Made by a program: the position numbers and the translations under genes. Shown here in pieces: positions 1 through 11,600 of a stretch of DNA of 64,000 bases; position 1 is the stretch's first letter; each line of letters starts with the position of its first letter. The notes under the pieces are model-generated. The model was given only the letters and a program-made list of their open reading frames with translations, had not been told where the DNA came from and ran no database searches. The stretch covers positions 3,994,710 to 4,058,709 of the forward strand of contig CM030934.1 of assembly GCA_018136815.1 (NCBI GenBank), written 5' to 3'. The DNA comes from Isochrysis galbana. Taxonomy: Eukaryota; Haptophyta; Isochrysidales; Isochrysidaceae.

Positions 1-896
1 GGCAACTGCGGCGCATCTGCACGGTGTTGCATATAGAAGTAGGCGTCATCCTCCATTATGAGCAGCCGATTAGCGGCGGCGATGGAGTAGATGAGCTCGT
101 ACCGCTCGGCGGCGAGCCGCGAGCCCGTCGGGTTTTGCCCGACGGGGACCGTGTACAAGAGCTTGGGCGTGACGCCGCGAGCCGCGAGCGAGGCGCACGC
201 GGCCGCGAGCGAGTCGGGCACCAGCCCGGCGGAGTCAACGGCGACGGGGACAAGCACGGCGCCCATAGAGCGGAACACGTCGATCGCCGCCATGAAGGTG
301 CGCTCCTCCATCAGCACCACGTCGCCGCGATCGATCAACATGGACGCAAGCATCTCGACGCCTGACATCGAGCCTGCGGTGATGCACGTGCGGTGCTCCG
401 CGTGGGCGGGTGGCGAGTGGAGTGCCTGCACGTGGAGCTCGAGCCACTGGCTGAGCGTATCCCACGCGAAAGGCGCATACCGCTGCGAGAGCGCCACCTC
501 CTCGCTCGAGAGCGGCAGCTCGACCAGCTCCGTCTGCGCAGCCGGCGCGCTCGAACGCGCCTTGTTGCCATGCCTGGCCGTGCGCACGGCGTGGCGTGCG
601 TCGGGAGATGAGGGGGGGTGGACCGCACACACGCTGATCCCGCGCAAAGGGAAGCTCGCCGCGGGCGGCACGCCGCCAGAGAGGACGAGCATCCCCTCAC
701 TCTTCATCAGCGGAGCGAGAGCGTGCGTTCCAGCATAGAGCGTGGAGGGAGGGAGCGAGCGTAAGCGAAGGGAAAGGGAGGAGGACGTGCGAGCCTGCCG
801 ACGCAGATGATGCGCTAGCCAACGAGCTAGCGCGCCCGCCAGCGCACCGAGCCCCACGAGTGCAACGTCGCGGACGGAGAGCCGCGCGGCCCACAT
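1..896 (-). CDS. PLP-dependent aminotransferase, kynurenine/2-aminoadipate (AADAT/Aro8) type, 3' end outside window
   Basis: The minus strand is open from an ATG at 896-894 to the window edge, about 298 codons with no intron. Near residue 65 there is a segment KSEGMLVLSGGVPPA, the usual N-terminal 'xSLAGGxP' block of fold-type I aminotransferases of the KAT II/Aro8 group. It is followed by ITAGSMSGVEMLASMLIDRG, matching the 'ITxGSQxGLxxxxxxLxDxGD' block, then VLMEERTF, LLYTVPVGQNPTG (about residue 246, the NPTG loop) and LIMEDDAYFYMQ (the ED-D-Y block). The PLP lysine should lie beyond the edge. Family enzymes move the amino group of aromatic amino acids, kynurenine or 2-aminoadipate to 2-oxoglutarate; substrate is not readable here. 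Residues 1-40 are hydrophobic and Arg-rich, suggesting a signal anchor or organelle targeting. Confidence 0.85.
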   Translation of the reverse strand, partial: MWAARLSVRDVALVGLGALAGALARWLAHHLRRQARTSSSLSLRLRSLPPSTLYAGTHALAPLMKSEGMLVLSGGVPPAASFPLRGISVCAVHPPSSPDARHAVRTARHGNKARSSAPAAQTELVELPLSSEEVALSQRYAPFAWDTLSQWLELHVQALHSPPAHAEHRTCITAGSMSGVEMLASMLIDRGDVVLMEERTFMAAIDVFRSMGAVLVPVAVDSAGLVPDSLAAACASLAARGVTPKLLYTVPVGQNPTGSRLAAERYELIYSIAAANRLLIMEDDAYFYMQHRADAPQL

Positions 897-1823
897 CCGC
901 CGCGCGCGCGCACGAGTAGAGCCAGATCTAGTTCGCAGGGCAAAAAGTACATATAAAGATTATTGTGATAGCACTTATCAGTAATTATATAAATAGATGA
1001 TGCGATGTTTGGCGATTTCCGGGCTATTCTAGTAGTAATATTATTCTCGTGGTCTCCCTCCTTCTCTCCAAGTCCTTCACGGTGCGGGCCCAGCCGGGGG
1101 GGGGGCGCGGGGTGGCGGGGGGGAGGACGGATCAGGATCGGCGGCACTCAACGGTAAGTAAGTTCAGAGGTGAGGTGAGGTGAAGAAGCGGGGGAGGAGG
1201 AGCGGCGTGGTGGTGGGGGGGGAAGGGGGATGTGGTGAAGAGAGGGGGAGACGAAGAGGAGGTCGCGGAGGCCGTTGCAGCCGCCGCGGTTGAACTCGGC
1301 GCAGATAGTAACAGTCGAGATTCGTGCGGTGTTGTTGAAGCGAGTCGCTGCGGCTCCGCTGCGGATCCCACGTGATCCGGCACGATCTGGCGCTGTCCAT
1401 AGCCGAGATCTGCCGAGCTCTATACGGAGCTCACCAGCCGCCGATGCACAGGCATAGCAGGCGGTGCCGAGAGGGGGGGGGGCGGGGGGAAGGGGGGGGG
1501 GGGAGGGGGGCATTCGTTTCATGGGGAAGGGCGGGGGGGAGGGGGCGGCGGAGGGGGTGGGCGGGGGCGGGGGGGATGCTCCTTCCCATCATGTTTTTTC
1601 ACCAAAGTAGAGAAGAGAGAGGCCCATCCCTCGCCCTTCCCCTCCCCTCCCCTCGCCTGTGGTCCCCTTCTCTCTCTCTCCCTTCTGTTCTTTGCCCTCT
1701 CCTCTCTTCCCTTCCCCTGCCCATTCCCACCCCACCCCAACCCTCCACTGGGGGAGCTTTTGCCCCCCTACCCCCCCCCCCCCCCCCTGCCCCTCCCTCG
1801 GTCTGCCCTCCCTCCCTCTTGCG
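897..1823. other. Intergenic, G-rich
   Basis: This spacer separates two divergently transcribed genes. It holds an AT-rich patch at about 930-1050 and long G runs at 1095-1125 and 1474-1580, capable of forming G-quadruplexes. The plus strand is pyrimidine-rich at 1620-1820, just before the receptor ATG. No convincing coding exon was seen. Confidence 0.6.
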
Positions 1824-3179
1824 ATGAAGCCCACGCCGTGGGACGTCAGCCTGCCGACGAGCGAACTGGCGCTCAACGCGAGCCGTATGGAAATCCTCGC
1901 CTCCACGCCTGCTGAGCCCACCCGACACGCCATCTGGGCATTCTGGGCGGCGCTCTCTCTTCTCTCTGCTCTCTCCACTCTGGCTGTTGTTGTGTGTATC
2001 CTCTCCTCCAAGAAGGTGAGGGCAAGCCAGAGAGGCTGGCCTGGGAATGGAAGGAGAGGGAGCGGAGGGAGGACGAAGGCAAGGGGGGGGGAAGGACGGT
2101 TCGCCGGTCTCCTTGATCCCCCCCCCCCTCCGTCCCATGAGCACATCGCTTCAATCGCCTCCGCCGCACGTGTCGAGATGAGGTCCGAGGATTCTTAAGT
2201 GGCCACGCACGTCTGCCTGTTCCCCTCCGTCCCAACACCGCTACCCACTCGTGCTGTGCAGGCACGCTTCTCCATATTCACGCTCTTCCTGGCGGTGGTC
2301 TTTGCCCTTGAAGCCTGCATCAGCCTCAATGCATTCGCCTGCAGCCTCGCCAATTTGGTGAATGGCACATACGTAGGGTACGGTGAGTGCCTATGGCAAA
2401 GCTTCTACCTTACATGGATGGGTAGCTCTATCTCATGGGTCAACATGCTAGTGATGGTTGAGTTGTACCGGATGCTTGCGGCGACGAAGGCGCTCCGAAA
2501 GTATTCACCTCCATCAAGATTGATGGCCCTCTCTCGCTGTCTCATTGTTTGCCTCATTTGCATCGCGGTGATGTCGATCATCTTCTTCCCAGCCGTGCCA
2601 TTCAAGCCGCGCCTGGTGCGTGGCTTACTATGCATCCCCATGAGTGATGGGACACCCTACGGAATGTCGACGATCCTCTTGTTGATCCTTCCTCTTTCTC
2701 TTGGCCTGCCAACATGCATCACAATTGGCCTTGGGATCATGTGCTGGCGGCGGAAGCTTTTGCACTTTGAGCTCGAGAAGCAGCGGCGCACCATCCGCGG
2801 TGGGCTTCGTTCCTCCCAGGCCATACATGAGCAAGCCTCACATCGCGAGCGCGTCCAGGCCGCCAAATCGGTAACGATCTTCTTCTTACAGGCGTTCCTT
2901 TGTCAGCTCATGTGGTACCCGGCGTTGTTCGCATTGATTATTGACAGCCGATCCGTCGCGCCACTCACCCTCGGCGTCGCGTTGATACCCTTACAGTCGT
3001 TCGCTTCGTCTATTTTGGCCATGAGCAAGTCGGATGTACGCGCGAGCGCGATGCAGCTGCTGCGAAGGTGCTGCTTCTTCTGTCTTCGGCCGTCCTCGCT
3101 CACTATGCAAGTTGCACCGCAAAATGTTGCGCTTGACCCCAATCCCAGGACACAATTGGCCGTGTTCTCGAGATCGTAG
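1824..3179 (+). CDS. Seven-transmembrane receptor-like protein (GPCR fold), two exons
   Basis: Exons are 1824-2015 and 2262-3179; the intron begins GTGAGG and ends GTGCAG, in phase 0, giving 369 residues. Seven hydrophobic segments lie at about residues 36-60, 66-93, 110-133, 148-174, 198-225, 264-291 and 296-318. There is a Cys at the start of helix 3 (C107, GECLW) and one in the second outer loop (C188, LLCIP), the usual disulfide pair. ELYR at 131-134 closes helix 3 in the place of the DRY motif. Two N-glycosylation sequons sit outside (N18, N98). A basic third inner loop carries EKQRRTIRGG. The topology fits a class A or cAMP-receptor-like GPCR; ligand and G protein are unknown. The end of helix 7 lacks a clear NPxxY. 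Confidence 0.7.
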
Positions 3180-3560
3180 CCGTTGGTGCCTTGCCTTCTG
3201 GCTAGATCGGCTGCCTTGCGGCAGCCGTGCATACCTATAGGGTAAACTTGTCCCGGTCATCACGTCTTCACTTCTTGCATTTTGTTGCTCCATTCGCTTC
3301 CATTCCCTTCACATGCATGTGTGGTACTACAATTACATGAAAGAGCAAACGCCTCCCTGAGTGTGAGGCGGTCAAGCGCTAGATTGGAAAACGTTGCAGT
3401 TGATAGTTCTCCGCCCGCCTAAGTGTGTGTGCCACATACTATAAAAGTAGGTTGTCAACCTATGTTTATACTGCTAGTAATAGTGGTCAATGGCAATGCA
3501 TGGCAATGGCGGGTTTTCATACCGAGCGAGGATGACGGTAATATGGCAATGGCAAGAGAG
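3180..3560. other. Intergenic 3' flank of the receptor gene
   Basis: No gene was seen. AT-rich stretches and a short ATAAAAGTAGGTTGT motif at about 3439-3454 recall the end motif of the dispersed GC-hairpin retroposons described at 26459. Confidence 0.4.
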
Positions 3561-3672
3561 AACCGGAACCCAACAAGAAACGACAAGCCTTGCAAGAAGC
3601 TAAACAAGCCTCCACAAGGTACCCCGAGAGCCTGAGACAAGCGCACAGCCAGCGACAGGCGACTTGGCTGCC
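3561..3672 (-). repeat. Fragment of the large retroelement's leader, inverted
   Basis: Read on the minus strand, this matches the region about 52600-52715 upstream of the gag gene of the retroelement: the stretch coding for CRWLCACLRLSGYLVEACLA here and CHSLRACLRLSSYLVKACLA there, and the following AAGGCTTGTCGTTTCTTGTT. It is an old truncated or solo piece of that family. Confidence 0.7.
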
Positions 3673-3778
3673 TTTGCAGAGTCTGTGATCTAACAGTAGA
3701 CTGGTGTTACGACAAGCATGTTCTAACACCAAAATTGGAGTCTAACACCTGTCTCAGGAGGTGTTAGACACCCTTATT

Positions 3779-4015
3779 GTTGTATTCAGGCCTTTTGGCA
3801 TGAATATTTCGGCACGAGTACGAGCCTTCTTCGCTATATACCGTCTTCTATGTTCGCCGTGGTCGCGCAAGGCGTGCAGATTCGGATTCTCCCTGGGCTC
3901 AAGTCCAGGTTCGCCGATTTTCGTCTCGAAATCCGAGGATTTGAGTTTTATTTTTACCGTTACGGTAATTGTTCACGCGTCTAAGGTAAGAAATGCAGGT
4001 AACAGAACTGGGCCC
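3779..4015 (+). repeat. Dispersed repeat family R1, copy 1
   Basis: It starts GTTGTATTCAGGCC and ends with GGTAACAGAACTGGGCCC. A second copy in the same orientation is at 37141-37383 and a partial inverted one at 39271-39360. The two long copies are about 85-90% alike by eye. An inverted pair, CTAACACCT and AGGTGTTAG, lies just upstream at about 3742-3767. No coding content could be defended. Confidence 0.75.
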
Positions 4016-5557
4016 GGCGCGTGCGTTGTCGTATTTTTTTGTCCTTTCGTATGCACGCGCGCGAAGCCAGCACTCGCGCACCCGGCTAGGGCACTATCTA
4101 CCCTGTTAATACTATTGGCAATATTTACTATCTTCTATCTTGTTAGATACTATTAGCTATTAGCTCTGAAGCACTAACTTGTTAGATACTATTAGCTCAT
4201 TTCGCTCCCTCTATGCCTATTATCTAGATATCTAGGTGCATCTTGCTTGTTCCACACCTTAGTAAAGTGCGACGTACTTGGAAACCTCGTAGGTGAGTGC
4301 GCAAGCAGGCGAGCTGAACCAGCCTACGACGTGCGCATGGCTTTGAGCTTGGCTTTGTCTTTTTCTGCGTCCTCGTCCGAGAGCTGTTCATCACTCGCCG
4401 TAGTACTGCGTCAATCGCCTCTCTCCCCTTCTCGCCGTGTTGACTGTGGCGTGCTCAGCACAAGTCGCAAGTCGTCGCAAGTCGGCATGTCGTCGCCGGG
4501 CAGCGCGCCTTGCGCACGAGGCGCGCAGCGCAGCGGCCATTGGCCGCCCGGTGATTCATGCTTGACTTCGGCACAAGCTCAACGATCTGCGCTTATTTCT
4601 CGCGCTGGCGCTTGAAGAAGGAGAGGCCGTCGTCTGTGTCGTCGCCGAGCGACTCGGTGGGAAATAGTGGTTAAAAAGAGTGAGTGACCGGGCTACGGTA
4701 TTGCTCGGACGACGGCGTCGAGACGGACTTGCCCTCGGAGGCTCGGAGGAGAGCGAGAGCTACCTCTTCGAGGACGACCGCATCGGCACCTTCAAGGTGG
4801 GGCTGCGCGTCATCCACGAGACCATCGGTAACCATCCATTGGCCAGTGCGTGATCGCCACCATGCATGGGCCATGGGCGCGGAGCGCGGACACGTTGCAT
4901 GGCAAGACCAAGGTGCGGAGGTCACCCTGGTCACCGCGATGGTGCCAGGGCAATAGCCCAAGACTGCGCGAGCCCGAGAATATCAAAAAGTTTTTCAATG
5001 TAAAGCAGTCTCCAGCAGAGAATGAGATGGTCAAAAGACATGCATTGCTGATGTTGCTTCACGCGGTCTTGCCTCGCTCACAGCACATGCTCATGCTGCC
5101 GGTTGATTGCTTAATGCGCTACGGGGGCGGTCCCATGCGTGATGATAGATAGCCTACCCTGCGTGGATGTGGTATCCAATGCTCGAGGTATCGCGGCAAT
5201 ACCACCCGCTAATCACCCATGAAGCAACAATAGCAACAACAATAGCAAAAGCAGCTACGAGCCATTGGTGGCGGTGGCAGCATCAGCACGATTCCAGGTT
5301 GCGAGTGCGGCTACGAAAATTGGTGAGGGGTCGGCTGTTGTGAGTTTCTGTCGACGATGAAGCAGTGACGAGATGTCAATTTAGCTCGGCATGCCCAAAG
5401 GACAATGGAACGAATGCTCCAAGCCACGGATCGCATGTGATACTGATGGTACTTGCGTTGAAATGAGAGGAATCGCCAAACAAACACATTGATTCCTGAC
5501 GCCCTCGCGCACCTCACTACCTCCCGGCCACTTTCGCCCGTCACGTGAGCAAGCAGC
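4016..5557. other. Intergenic
   Basis: AT-rich repeated TTAGATACTATTAGCT units occur at about 4140-4200. A GC-rich patch at 4740-4850 is briefly open in one plus frame, but no longer gene could be assembled. Nothing else is recognised. Confidence 0.4.
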
Positions 5558-6364
5558 TCAATAGCGCACCCAATCTATGACGGGTCTTGGCGGCTCCAGC
5601 TCACAGCCGCTCGCCTCCGCTGTGTCATACATCAAGCGGAATTTGTGCAACCGCTCCTCTCCATTCTCTGCGGTGGCGTATCTGCCTCCTCCCGCGCGAG
5701 CCTTGGGACAGGTCAGGGTCTCCATCGCATCTACAATGTCTCGCATCCGCTTCAATGGACACGTGCAGCTGAGCATGTGCAGCCGCACCGTGGTGGTGAG
5801 AGGCAACCTCGCAGCCAGATGCATAGACAGCGCCGCTGCATCCTCCACAGGGGGCATAGTGGAGGACTCTCGCCAGAACGGGTGATCTCTCGGATTACAC
5901 GCCCACAACTCAAGTTCATCATCCAGAGTGCATGGCATCAGCTCGATGCTTCCGTCCATCTCGCCCTCCTCGAGCAACGAATACGCTTGCTCAGCCTCCG
6001 TGATCAGCTGCAACGCCTCGGAGTCGTCGAGCGGCACGTCGCCGAGAGGCTCAAACTGGCCGATGCGCCAACCGGCGTTGGAGCGCTCACCAATCTCGCG
6101 CAGCACGCACCTCTCACTCAGTCCCAGTCCATGCAGCAATGGCGCGCCCTCCTCGCCGTCACCTAGCAGCTGCATCACCACGCCAACTTGTTGACCGTCT
6201 CCGAGCGCCGCCACACGGCCCGCGTGCGTCTGTGCGGCCTCACGGGCGAGTGAAGACGTAAGGGGCGGTGAGGTGATGCGCGAAGAAGCCAGGCCGAGCG
6301 TCAGCGGCTCGCGCGGGAAGAGCAGCGTCGGTAGACGCAGGATGGGCAGTCGGAAGCCCGTCAT
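5558..6364 (-). CDS. LON substrate-binding domain protein
   Basis: This is a single open frame of 268 residues from ATG 6364. The N-terminus FRLPILRLPTLLFPREPLTL is the typical opening strand pair of the LON (ATP-dependent protease La N-terminal) domain. It continues through GRVAALGDGQQVGVVMQLL and LREIGERSNAGWRIGQFEPL to about residue 180; the remainder is less conserved, with a MPPVEDAAALSMHLAARLPL helix. No AAA+ ATPase or serine/lysine protease part follows, so it resembles stand-alone LON-domain or cereblon/LONRF-like proteins rather than Lon protease. The open frame extends 15 codons upstream of the ATG to a TTG, so a short upstream exon is possible. Confidence 0.75.
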   Translation of the reverse strand: MTGFRLPILRLPTLLFPREPLTLGLASSRITSPPLTSSLAREAAQTHAGRVAALGDGQQVGVVMQLLGDGEEGAPLLHGLGLSERCVLREIGERSNAGWRIGQFEPLGDVPLDDSEALQLITEAEQAYSLLEEGEMDGSIELMPCTLDDELELWACNPRDHPFWRESSTMPPVEDAAALSMHLAARLPLTTTVRLHMLSCTCPLKRMRDIVDAMETLTCPKARAGGGRYATAENGEERLHKFRLMYDTAEASGCELEPPRPVIDWVRY

Positions 6365-7625
6365 CCCGCGTCGAACAGCTTCGCCGGAAAGTACCGGGAG
6401 ATTTCTCAAATCACACTTAGGACTAAGGACAGGCTAGCCTAGTGTTCGGGTAGGTGAGAAAGCCTTGTAGCTTGTAGCTGGTAGCTTGTAGAGAGCATTT
6501 CATCGTCACACTGCCTACGCACAGCACACTTGTGTGAACGACGGTTACGTTTACGGTTTACGGTTGCTGTGAAACCGAAACCGTGAATATTCACACGTTC
6601 ACACCGGATTCACATATTCACACTCTCTCACACAGGTATCGTTCCGTCAATTGTGGGACATCAGTCAATTGAGCTATCAAATGTCCATAGTTATTTGTAC
6701 AATAATACAAATACAATATTCACATGACCATATTGTCGATGTTTAATCTAAGGGCTAAGGGGCGCGCCTTCAATGGTTGGTCTATTTTTGTTACAGTGTC
6801 TTTTTCCTGACGAACCCCACGGGGACGCCGTGCGTGCGTAGGCCGATTTGTTTCGCTGCGGTTCCCCTACCATAAACGCCCAATATCTCTTAAGAGGCGG
6901 CTGGAAGCACCTGCAAAGGTGCTTCGAGACCCTTTTTGATTCCTAGCATATTGGCGGCCCCTTGAAGCCTGGAGGACACCAAGATTGAGCTGGAGCGTTC
7001 GGCATTTATCGTTATAATTCTCTCGTTCTCGTTCTCGGTCAAAAGCTTCGCTTGGCGGATGCATAGGATCTTGGGTTGTGGAGCGCCCTCTCTCTTTCTC
7101 TCGAAGAGAAGGGAAGTTTCCCCACCTTTCTCCCTCCTAGGCGCCTCGCGAATAGGTTTAATTCGCTATCTTCTCCGCGCTTCTCTATCTACTTCAGTGA
7201 TTGCAATCAGGTTTAATTTGCAATCTCTTCACATCTCCCCCTTAGGCACACCGCATCTCTCTCGTCTTATTCGGTAAGTCTCTTGGAATCCTGTGCGGCA
7301 GGATTGCCCCTCGTTTCCGTTATGGTGCGATTCCCCTTCCAGACGGGATCGCCGACAGATCGCCTTCTGATCGTCGTCCGTCGTTGTCTGGCCGGAGTGT
7401 TTGGGTTTGATTTCAGTCGAGTTATGTGAGAAAGTCGTGGGGCGAGAGTCGGGGTGTTTTCCTGGGTGTCGTTGTCCGTCGTCCTATCGTCAGTCGTCAT
7501 CCGTCGCTCTCGCTCTCGTCGCTCTCGCTCTCGTAACACTCAGACCCTACAAACTCGCCTCGCCTCGCCAGCCCCTGCCATCACAGCCCTCCTCACACTC
7601 ACCCTAGCCTCTCGCCACTCGCTCG
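6365..7625. other. Intergenic with possible retroelement leader
   Basis: A run of short repeats built on GTTTACGGTT and ATTCACA lies at 6540-6640. From about 7130 the text (GGTTTAATT blocks, CGTCGTCCGTCGTTG, then a CT-rich stretch) resembles the leader upstream of the gag gene at 52.9-53.4 kb, and it leads directly into a gag-like ORF at 7626. The likeness is loose. Confidence 0.4.
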
Positions 7626-8012
7626 ATGTCGCTCTCGCCGCCGTCCTCGCCCTCGCTCAAGCCCGCCTGCCCGCCTTCCTCTGCTGACGGGCTTCAGCCC
7701 GTCAGCACCTCCGAAGTGGTCTCCCTCGCCGCGCCTGCCGCCGGCTTCGCCCCTTCCTCATTGCCCTCAGGCCCTAGGGGCCATCCCAATTCGTCAGCCT
7801 CGCCCGAAATTTGCTCCCATGACCTGATTGGTGGCGATGATGCCGACGAGCCGGCGCCGCACGTCATTCACGACGCACGCTACAGTACAGGAGATGGAGT
7901 TGCGATTTACAACTCTCATCAAAATAAGCCGTTTTGGGGGCATTTATTGATGCTGAGTAATCTAAGCCTTACAAAGGAGTTGAACTGCTCACACACCCTT
8001 TGGACCACATGA
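7626..8012 (+). pseudogene. Possible gag-start relic of a Ty3-like retroelement
   Basis: A 128-codon ORF starts MSLSPPSSPSLKPACPPSSA. Its first 40 codons and its leader resemble a second relic at about 13626-13760 (MSLSAAPSSPKPASHIPLLA). Pro/Ser-rich N-termini of this sort are common in algal gag genes. It is broken after about 60 codons and followed 240 bp later by an RNase H relic, so the centre of the element seems deleted. Confidence 0.45.
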
Positions 8013-8253
8013 TTTGATGGGCAAAGCGTTCCCCTTTGAGAAATGAGAAAGACCACATACAAGCGGCGGAGACGAGCACAACACACAAGCATTTAGACTG
8101 CACGCGCGCGCATTGCAGTTGACTGCCTGCGCGTCGCCGTGGCCAGCGCGCAGGCAATAGGTCGAAATGGGAGTCTCTACAGACAGTTCTCGTACATAAC
8201 ACTATCAACCCGGATACGGGGGACATATACACTACGGAAGAATGCGCGGCATA

Positions 8254-8397
8254 CCATGAAAGATCAAGTAGCCGGTGGGCCAGCCTCTCGGCTGACTCGG
8301 TGGGCTCTCAAGTTGGCTGAGTACCGGTTCGATGTCGAAGATAAACCAGGAGCTGTTCATCAAGACGCTGACGGGCTCTCCCGGCTCCCGGCTAGCA
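8254..8397 (+). pseudogene. Ty3/gypsy RNase H end fragment
   Basis: The reading SRLTRWALKLAEYRFDVEDK then PGAVHQDADGLSRLP is the conserved end of the Ty3/gypsy RNase H domain ('RLxRWxLxLxEYxFxVxxxPGxxNxxADxLSRLP'). About 48 codons remain; no reverse transcriptase upstream or integrase downstream was seen. It ends about 220 bp before the start of the adenylation-domain gene. Confidence 0.75.
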
Positions 8398-8619
8398 TCC
8401 CTGGAGCCGGAACACGAAGACGAACCACTCGCCGGCAACTAGTATTTAACTATTTAGATGTCTCTTTCCCCTTTCCCTCCGTCTTGCACTTCATTCACAG
8501 CGTCGACGAGGAGGCGAGCGTCGGGCCGGCTCTTTCCCTCTCTCTGCTCCCCCGCCTCCCCCCCCTGCTCTCCCCCTCCTTCTCCCTCCTCACCGCTGCG
8601 CATCCGACGGCACCCGAGG

Positions 8620-11600
8620 ATGGACTCGCCGTCGCCACCACTTGACCCGCTGCTGCTGCTGGCGGCCAGGCTTCAGCGAGAGAGCAGCTCAGGTAGAGCC
8701 TTTCCCGCTCTTCTCGACAGCTGCAGAGAGCCGCCCCTTCCCCTCTCCCTCTCCACGCTGCTCGCTGCCGCCGAGCGACTTGCCACCACAATGCATAGAG
8801 TACTTGAGGCCCAGCGCACGCGCTCGGCAGAGCCGACGTCCAATGCCAGCTCCTCACTGATCGACGAGCAGGCCGACCCGCCCTTTGTCGGCGTGATGGT
8901 GCGCGAGGGACCATTGGTTGTTCTCGGCCCACTCGCGGCCATGTTGGGCGGCTTTGCATTTGTGCTCCTCGACCCTTGCTTGCCGAGAGAAAGGCTCAAG
9001 TTCCAGCTGGAAGACACCGGGGCGGCGCTGCTATTGGTGCCTAGTAGTAGCCCTGGATGTGGCAGGAGTGGGGCAAGCAGCCCACCGAGCTTCACTGCTG
9101 CAGATGGGGGAGATTATGTAATGGGAACGGCTGGCACCGCCGAGCAGACGACAGGCCAATCTGAGGATGGCGAGCAAGGCGATCGGGTTGAAGCGGGGTG
9201 GGTCACTTTATATGTGTCGGTGGACGAATATCTACAAGAATGGGAGGACGTGGCGGGTCATATAGACCGAAATGAGTTGGCCAATGGCGCGGCTGACACT
9301 CCTGACACACGTGGGCTCGGGCCTATCGGGACCTATACGTTGGGCAAGACTGACAGCGCCTGCGACGCGCCGATCAGTGCGGAGGGGCCCACCTCTCGTC
9401 TGCTCGCTCTACTTTCCTCAGCAGCTCAGCCGGCACGCCTCGCATACGTCTGCTATACTTCAGGGTCGACGGGACAGCCAAAAGGTTGCGCTGTGGAGAG
9501 GCTATCGCTTGCTGCTTACGCAGTGGCGAACGCATCTGCCCATGACGTCACGATTGGGGATCGAGTGCTACTCGCATCGGGCGTGGGGTTTGACCCGGTA
9601 AGTGAAGTAGTCGTCCCTCGGTCAGCTTCGTCCACGATATGGATAGTCTCAAGCAAAGTGGACGGGATCCATGCCGAGGAACCTTATCCACGTCGGTAGT
9701 TTCGAGGGGCGAGTGATCCCGCGATTATCCTATAGCCTAGTAGCAGTCGTCACTCTCCCCCCTTTCCCCCTCGTGTGCCGTCAGATTATAGGAGAGGCAT
9801 GGACTTCGCTCGCCGCCGGCGCGACCCTCTGCCTCCCTCATCAAGATGCGATCCGCGGGGCCCTTGCTGAGACGCTCTGGAAAGTCCAAGCCACCCATGT
9901 AACCACCACGCCTGCATTATGGGCCACCGTGCCTCTACCTTCCGATGCACCGCCGCTGCCGCCAAGCCTCCGGTGTGTCGCCCTTGGCGGCGAAGCCATG
10001 CCGCCGCCTCTTCTCACATGCTGGGCGCCCAAGGTGGCGCTCTTCAACATCTATGGAGTCACGGAGTGCACTGTCTACCAGGCTTCTCGCCGCGTCGCGT
10101 CGGCAGCGCAAGGAGGACACGCCGACGCAGCAGTGGAGGCGCGACTTGTAGGAAAGCCGCTCGAGGGCTGTGAGCTCCTGTTGCTCGACAAGAATTGGAA
10201 GGAGATTCCACCGCCAGCGACGGGGCCTCCAGCGGCCACTAGTTCGGGCTTTGCTGATGGCATCACGCCCAACGGCAGCACGCACATGTCAAACTTGGGC
10301 CAGCTGGCGATTTCCGGGCGCCAACTAGCACGTGGCTATTGGCGTCTTCCGGACCGAACAGCCGCCGCCTTTGTGTGGCTACCCCCGGACGGTACAGAGG
10401 TGGATGATGGCAGCGGTACGACGGCCGTTGGAGTTGTGGAAGACTCCATTCATAGTGCTTTTAGAAGGTTGCGTCCTCCTAAGGATTGGCGACGTGTATA
10501 CTTGACCGGCGATCTAGCCAAATGGAGCGACGACGGCAGGTGGCTCGTTTTGTGCGGCCGCTCCGATCGACAGGTGCGGCTGCTCATGACGGTCTTTCAG
10601 GTTCAGCCCGCGCCTTCTTGATCGGAGAGCTCATTGCCATGCCGCTATCTTCCTCGCCCTTCTCTCAACAGGTGAAGCTATCCGGCGTGCGCATCGAGCT
10701 AGACGAAGTTGAGTCCGTTCTAGCGTCTTCGTCGCTGGTGATGTACGCGGCGGCCATCATACTCACCGCGGAATCGGTCGCTGGGGAGAAAAAGGCCGTA
10801 GACCACTCGTCGATGGCCGCTGTTGAAGAGCAAGGGCCATCGGTGTGCACGAACGCCCCCTCACCGGCTAGAGGCTCGCGTGGTCACGACACCACCGCAT
10901 CCAACCTCATGTCCCTTGTTCCGCCCTCAATTTCATCTTCTGCACCAATGGCACGGCTTGTCTGTGCTGTCGCTCCTCGCAACCCTTGCCTATCAACTAG
11001 TCCGGAGCTCTCGGCCGCCACCTCCGCTCTTCTTCAACTCCATTGCCACCGCTGGCTGCTCCCCGCGGCGCGCCCTGCCCGCATCCTTGTCCTCGAAGAG
11101 CTGCCACTAACTCCGACAGGGAAGATGGACCGCCTTGCATTGCCCCCCATTCTTTGCCGCGCCATGGCCGATGTTGAGGCGCGAGAGGCCGCCAGTGGAG
11201 AGCCGCCCAGGACCCCTCTTGAGCGGTTGGTGGCTGAAGTGTGGGCGGAGATACTATCGCTGCGGGTGAAGGCCATCTCTCGCCATGCTTCATTTCAGCA
11301 TTTGGGCGGCGATTCGATCAAGGCGTTGCAGGTACCCTGGTCCACGTCAACTGTCCCTCGTGGCGGCGAGCTGCCCGTCAATGGCGTGCTCAGCCCCTAG
11401 GGTCATGTGGACCATTGGAGGTACTAGGTCTTTTTTGACGCCGTTCTTTTTGAAGGGCGTGGTCACCATCTTCTCACGCGCCTCCCCCCTCGCCTATTAG
11501 GTGTGCCGCATTCTCTCGCTCAGGCTCTCCCATGTGTATGAGCTGCCGACACTCCACAAGGGTAGATGGGGGCAGTCGGCAGAAAGTCCTGACTCGGCTG

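Noticed and set aside
91-738. Plus-strand 215-codon ORF
   Set aside because: It is the shadow of the minus-strand aminotransferase frame, which has clear family motifs.
3761-4156. Possible protein in repeat R1
   Set aside because: Reading frames differ between copies 1 and 2 beyond the first part, so coding is not maintained.
4740-4852. Short plus frame reading SESYLFEDDRIGTFKVGLRV
   Set aside because: It looks protein-like but is under 40 codons, with no family match or extendable exon; possibly a relic.
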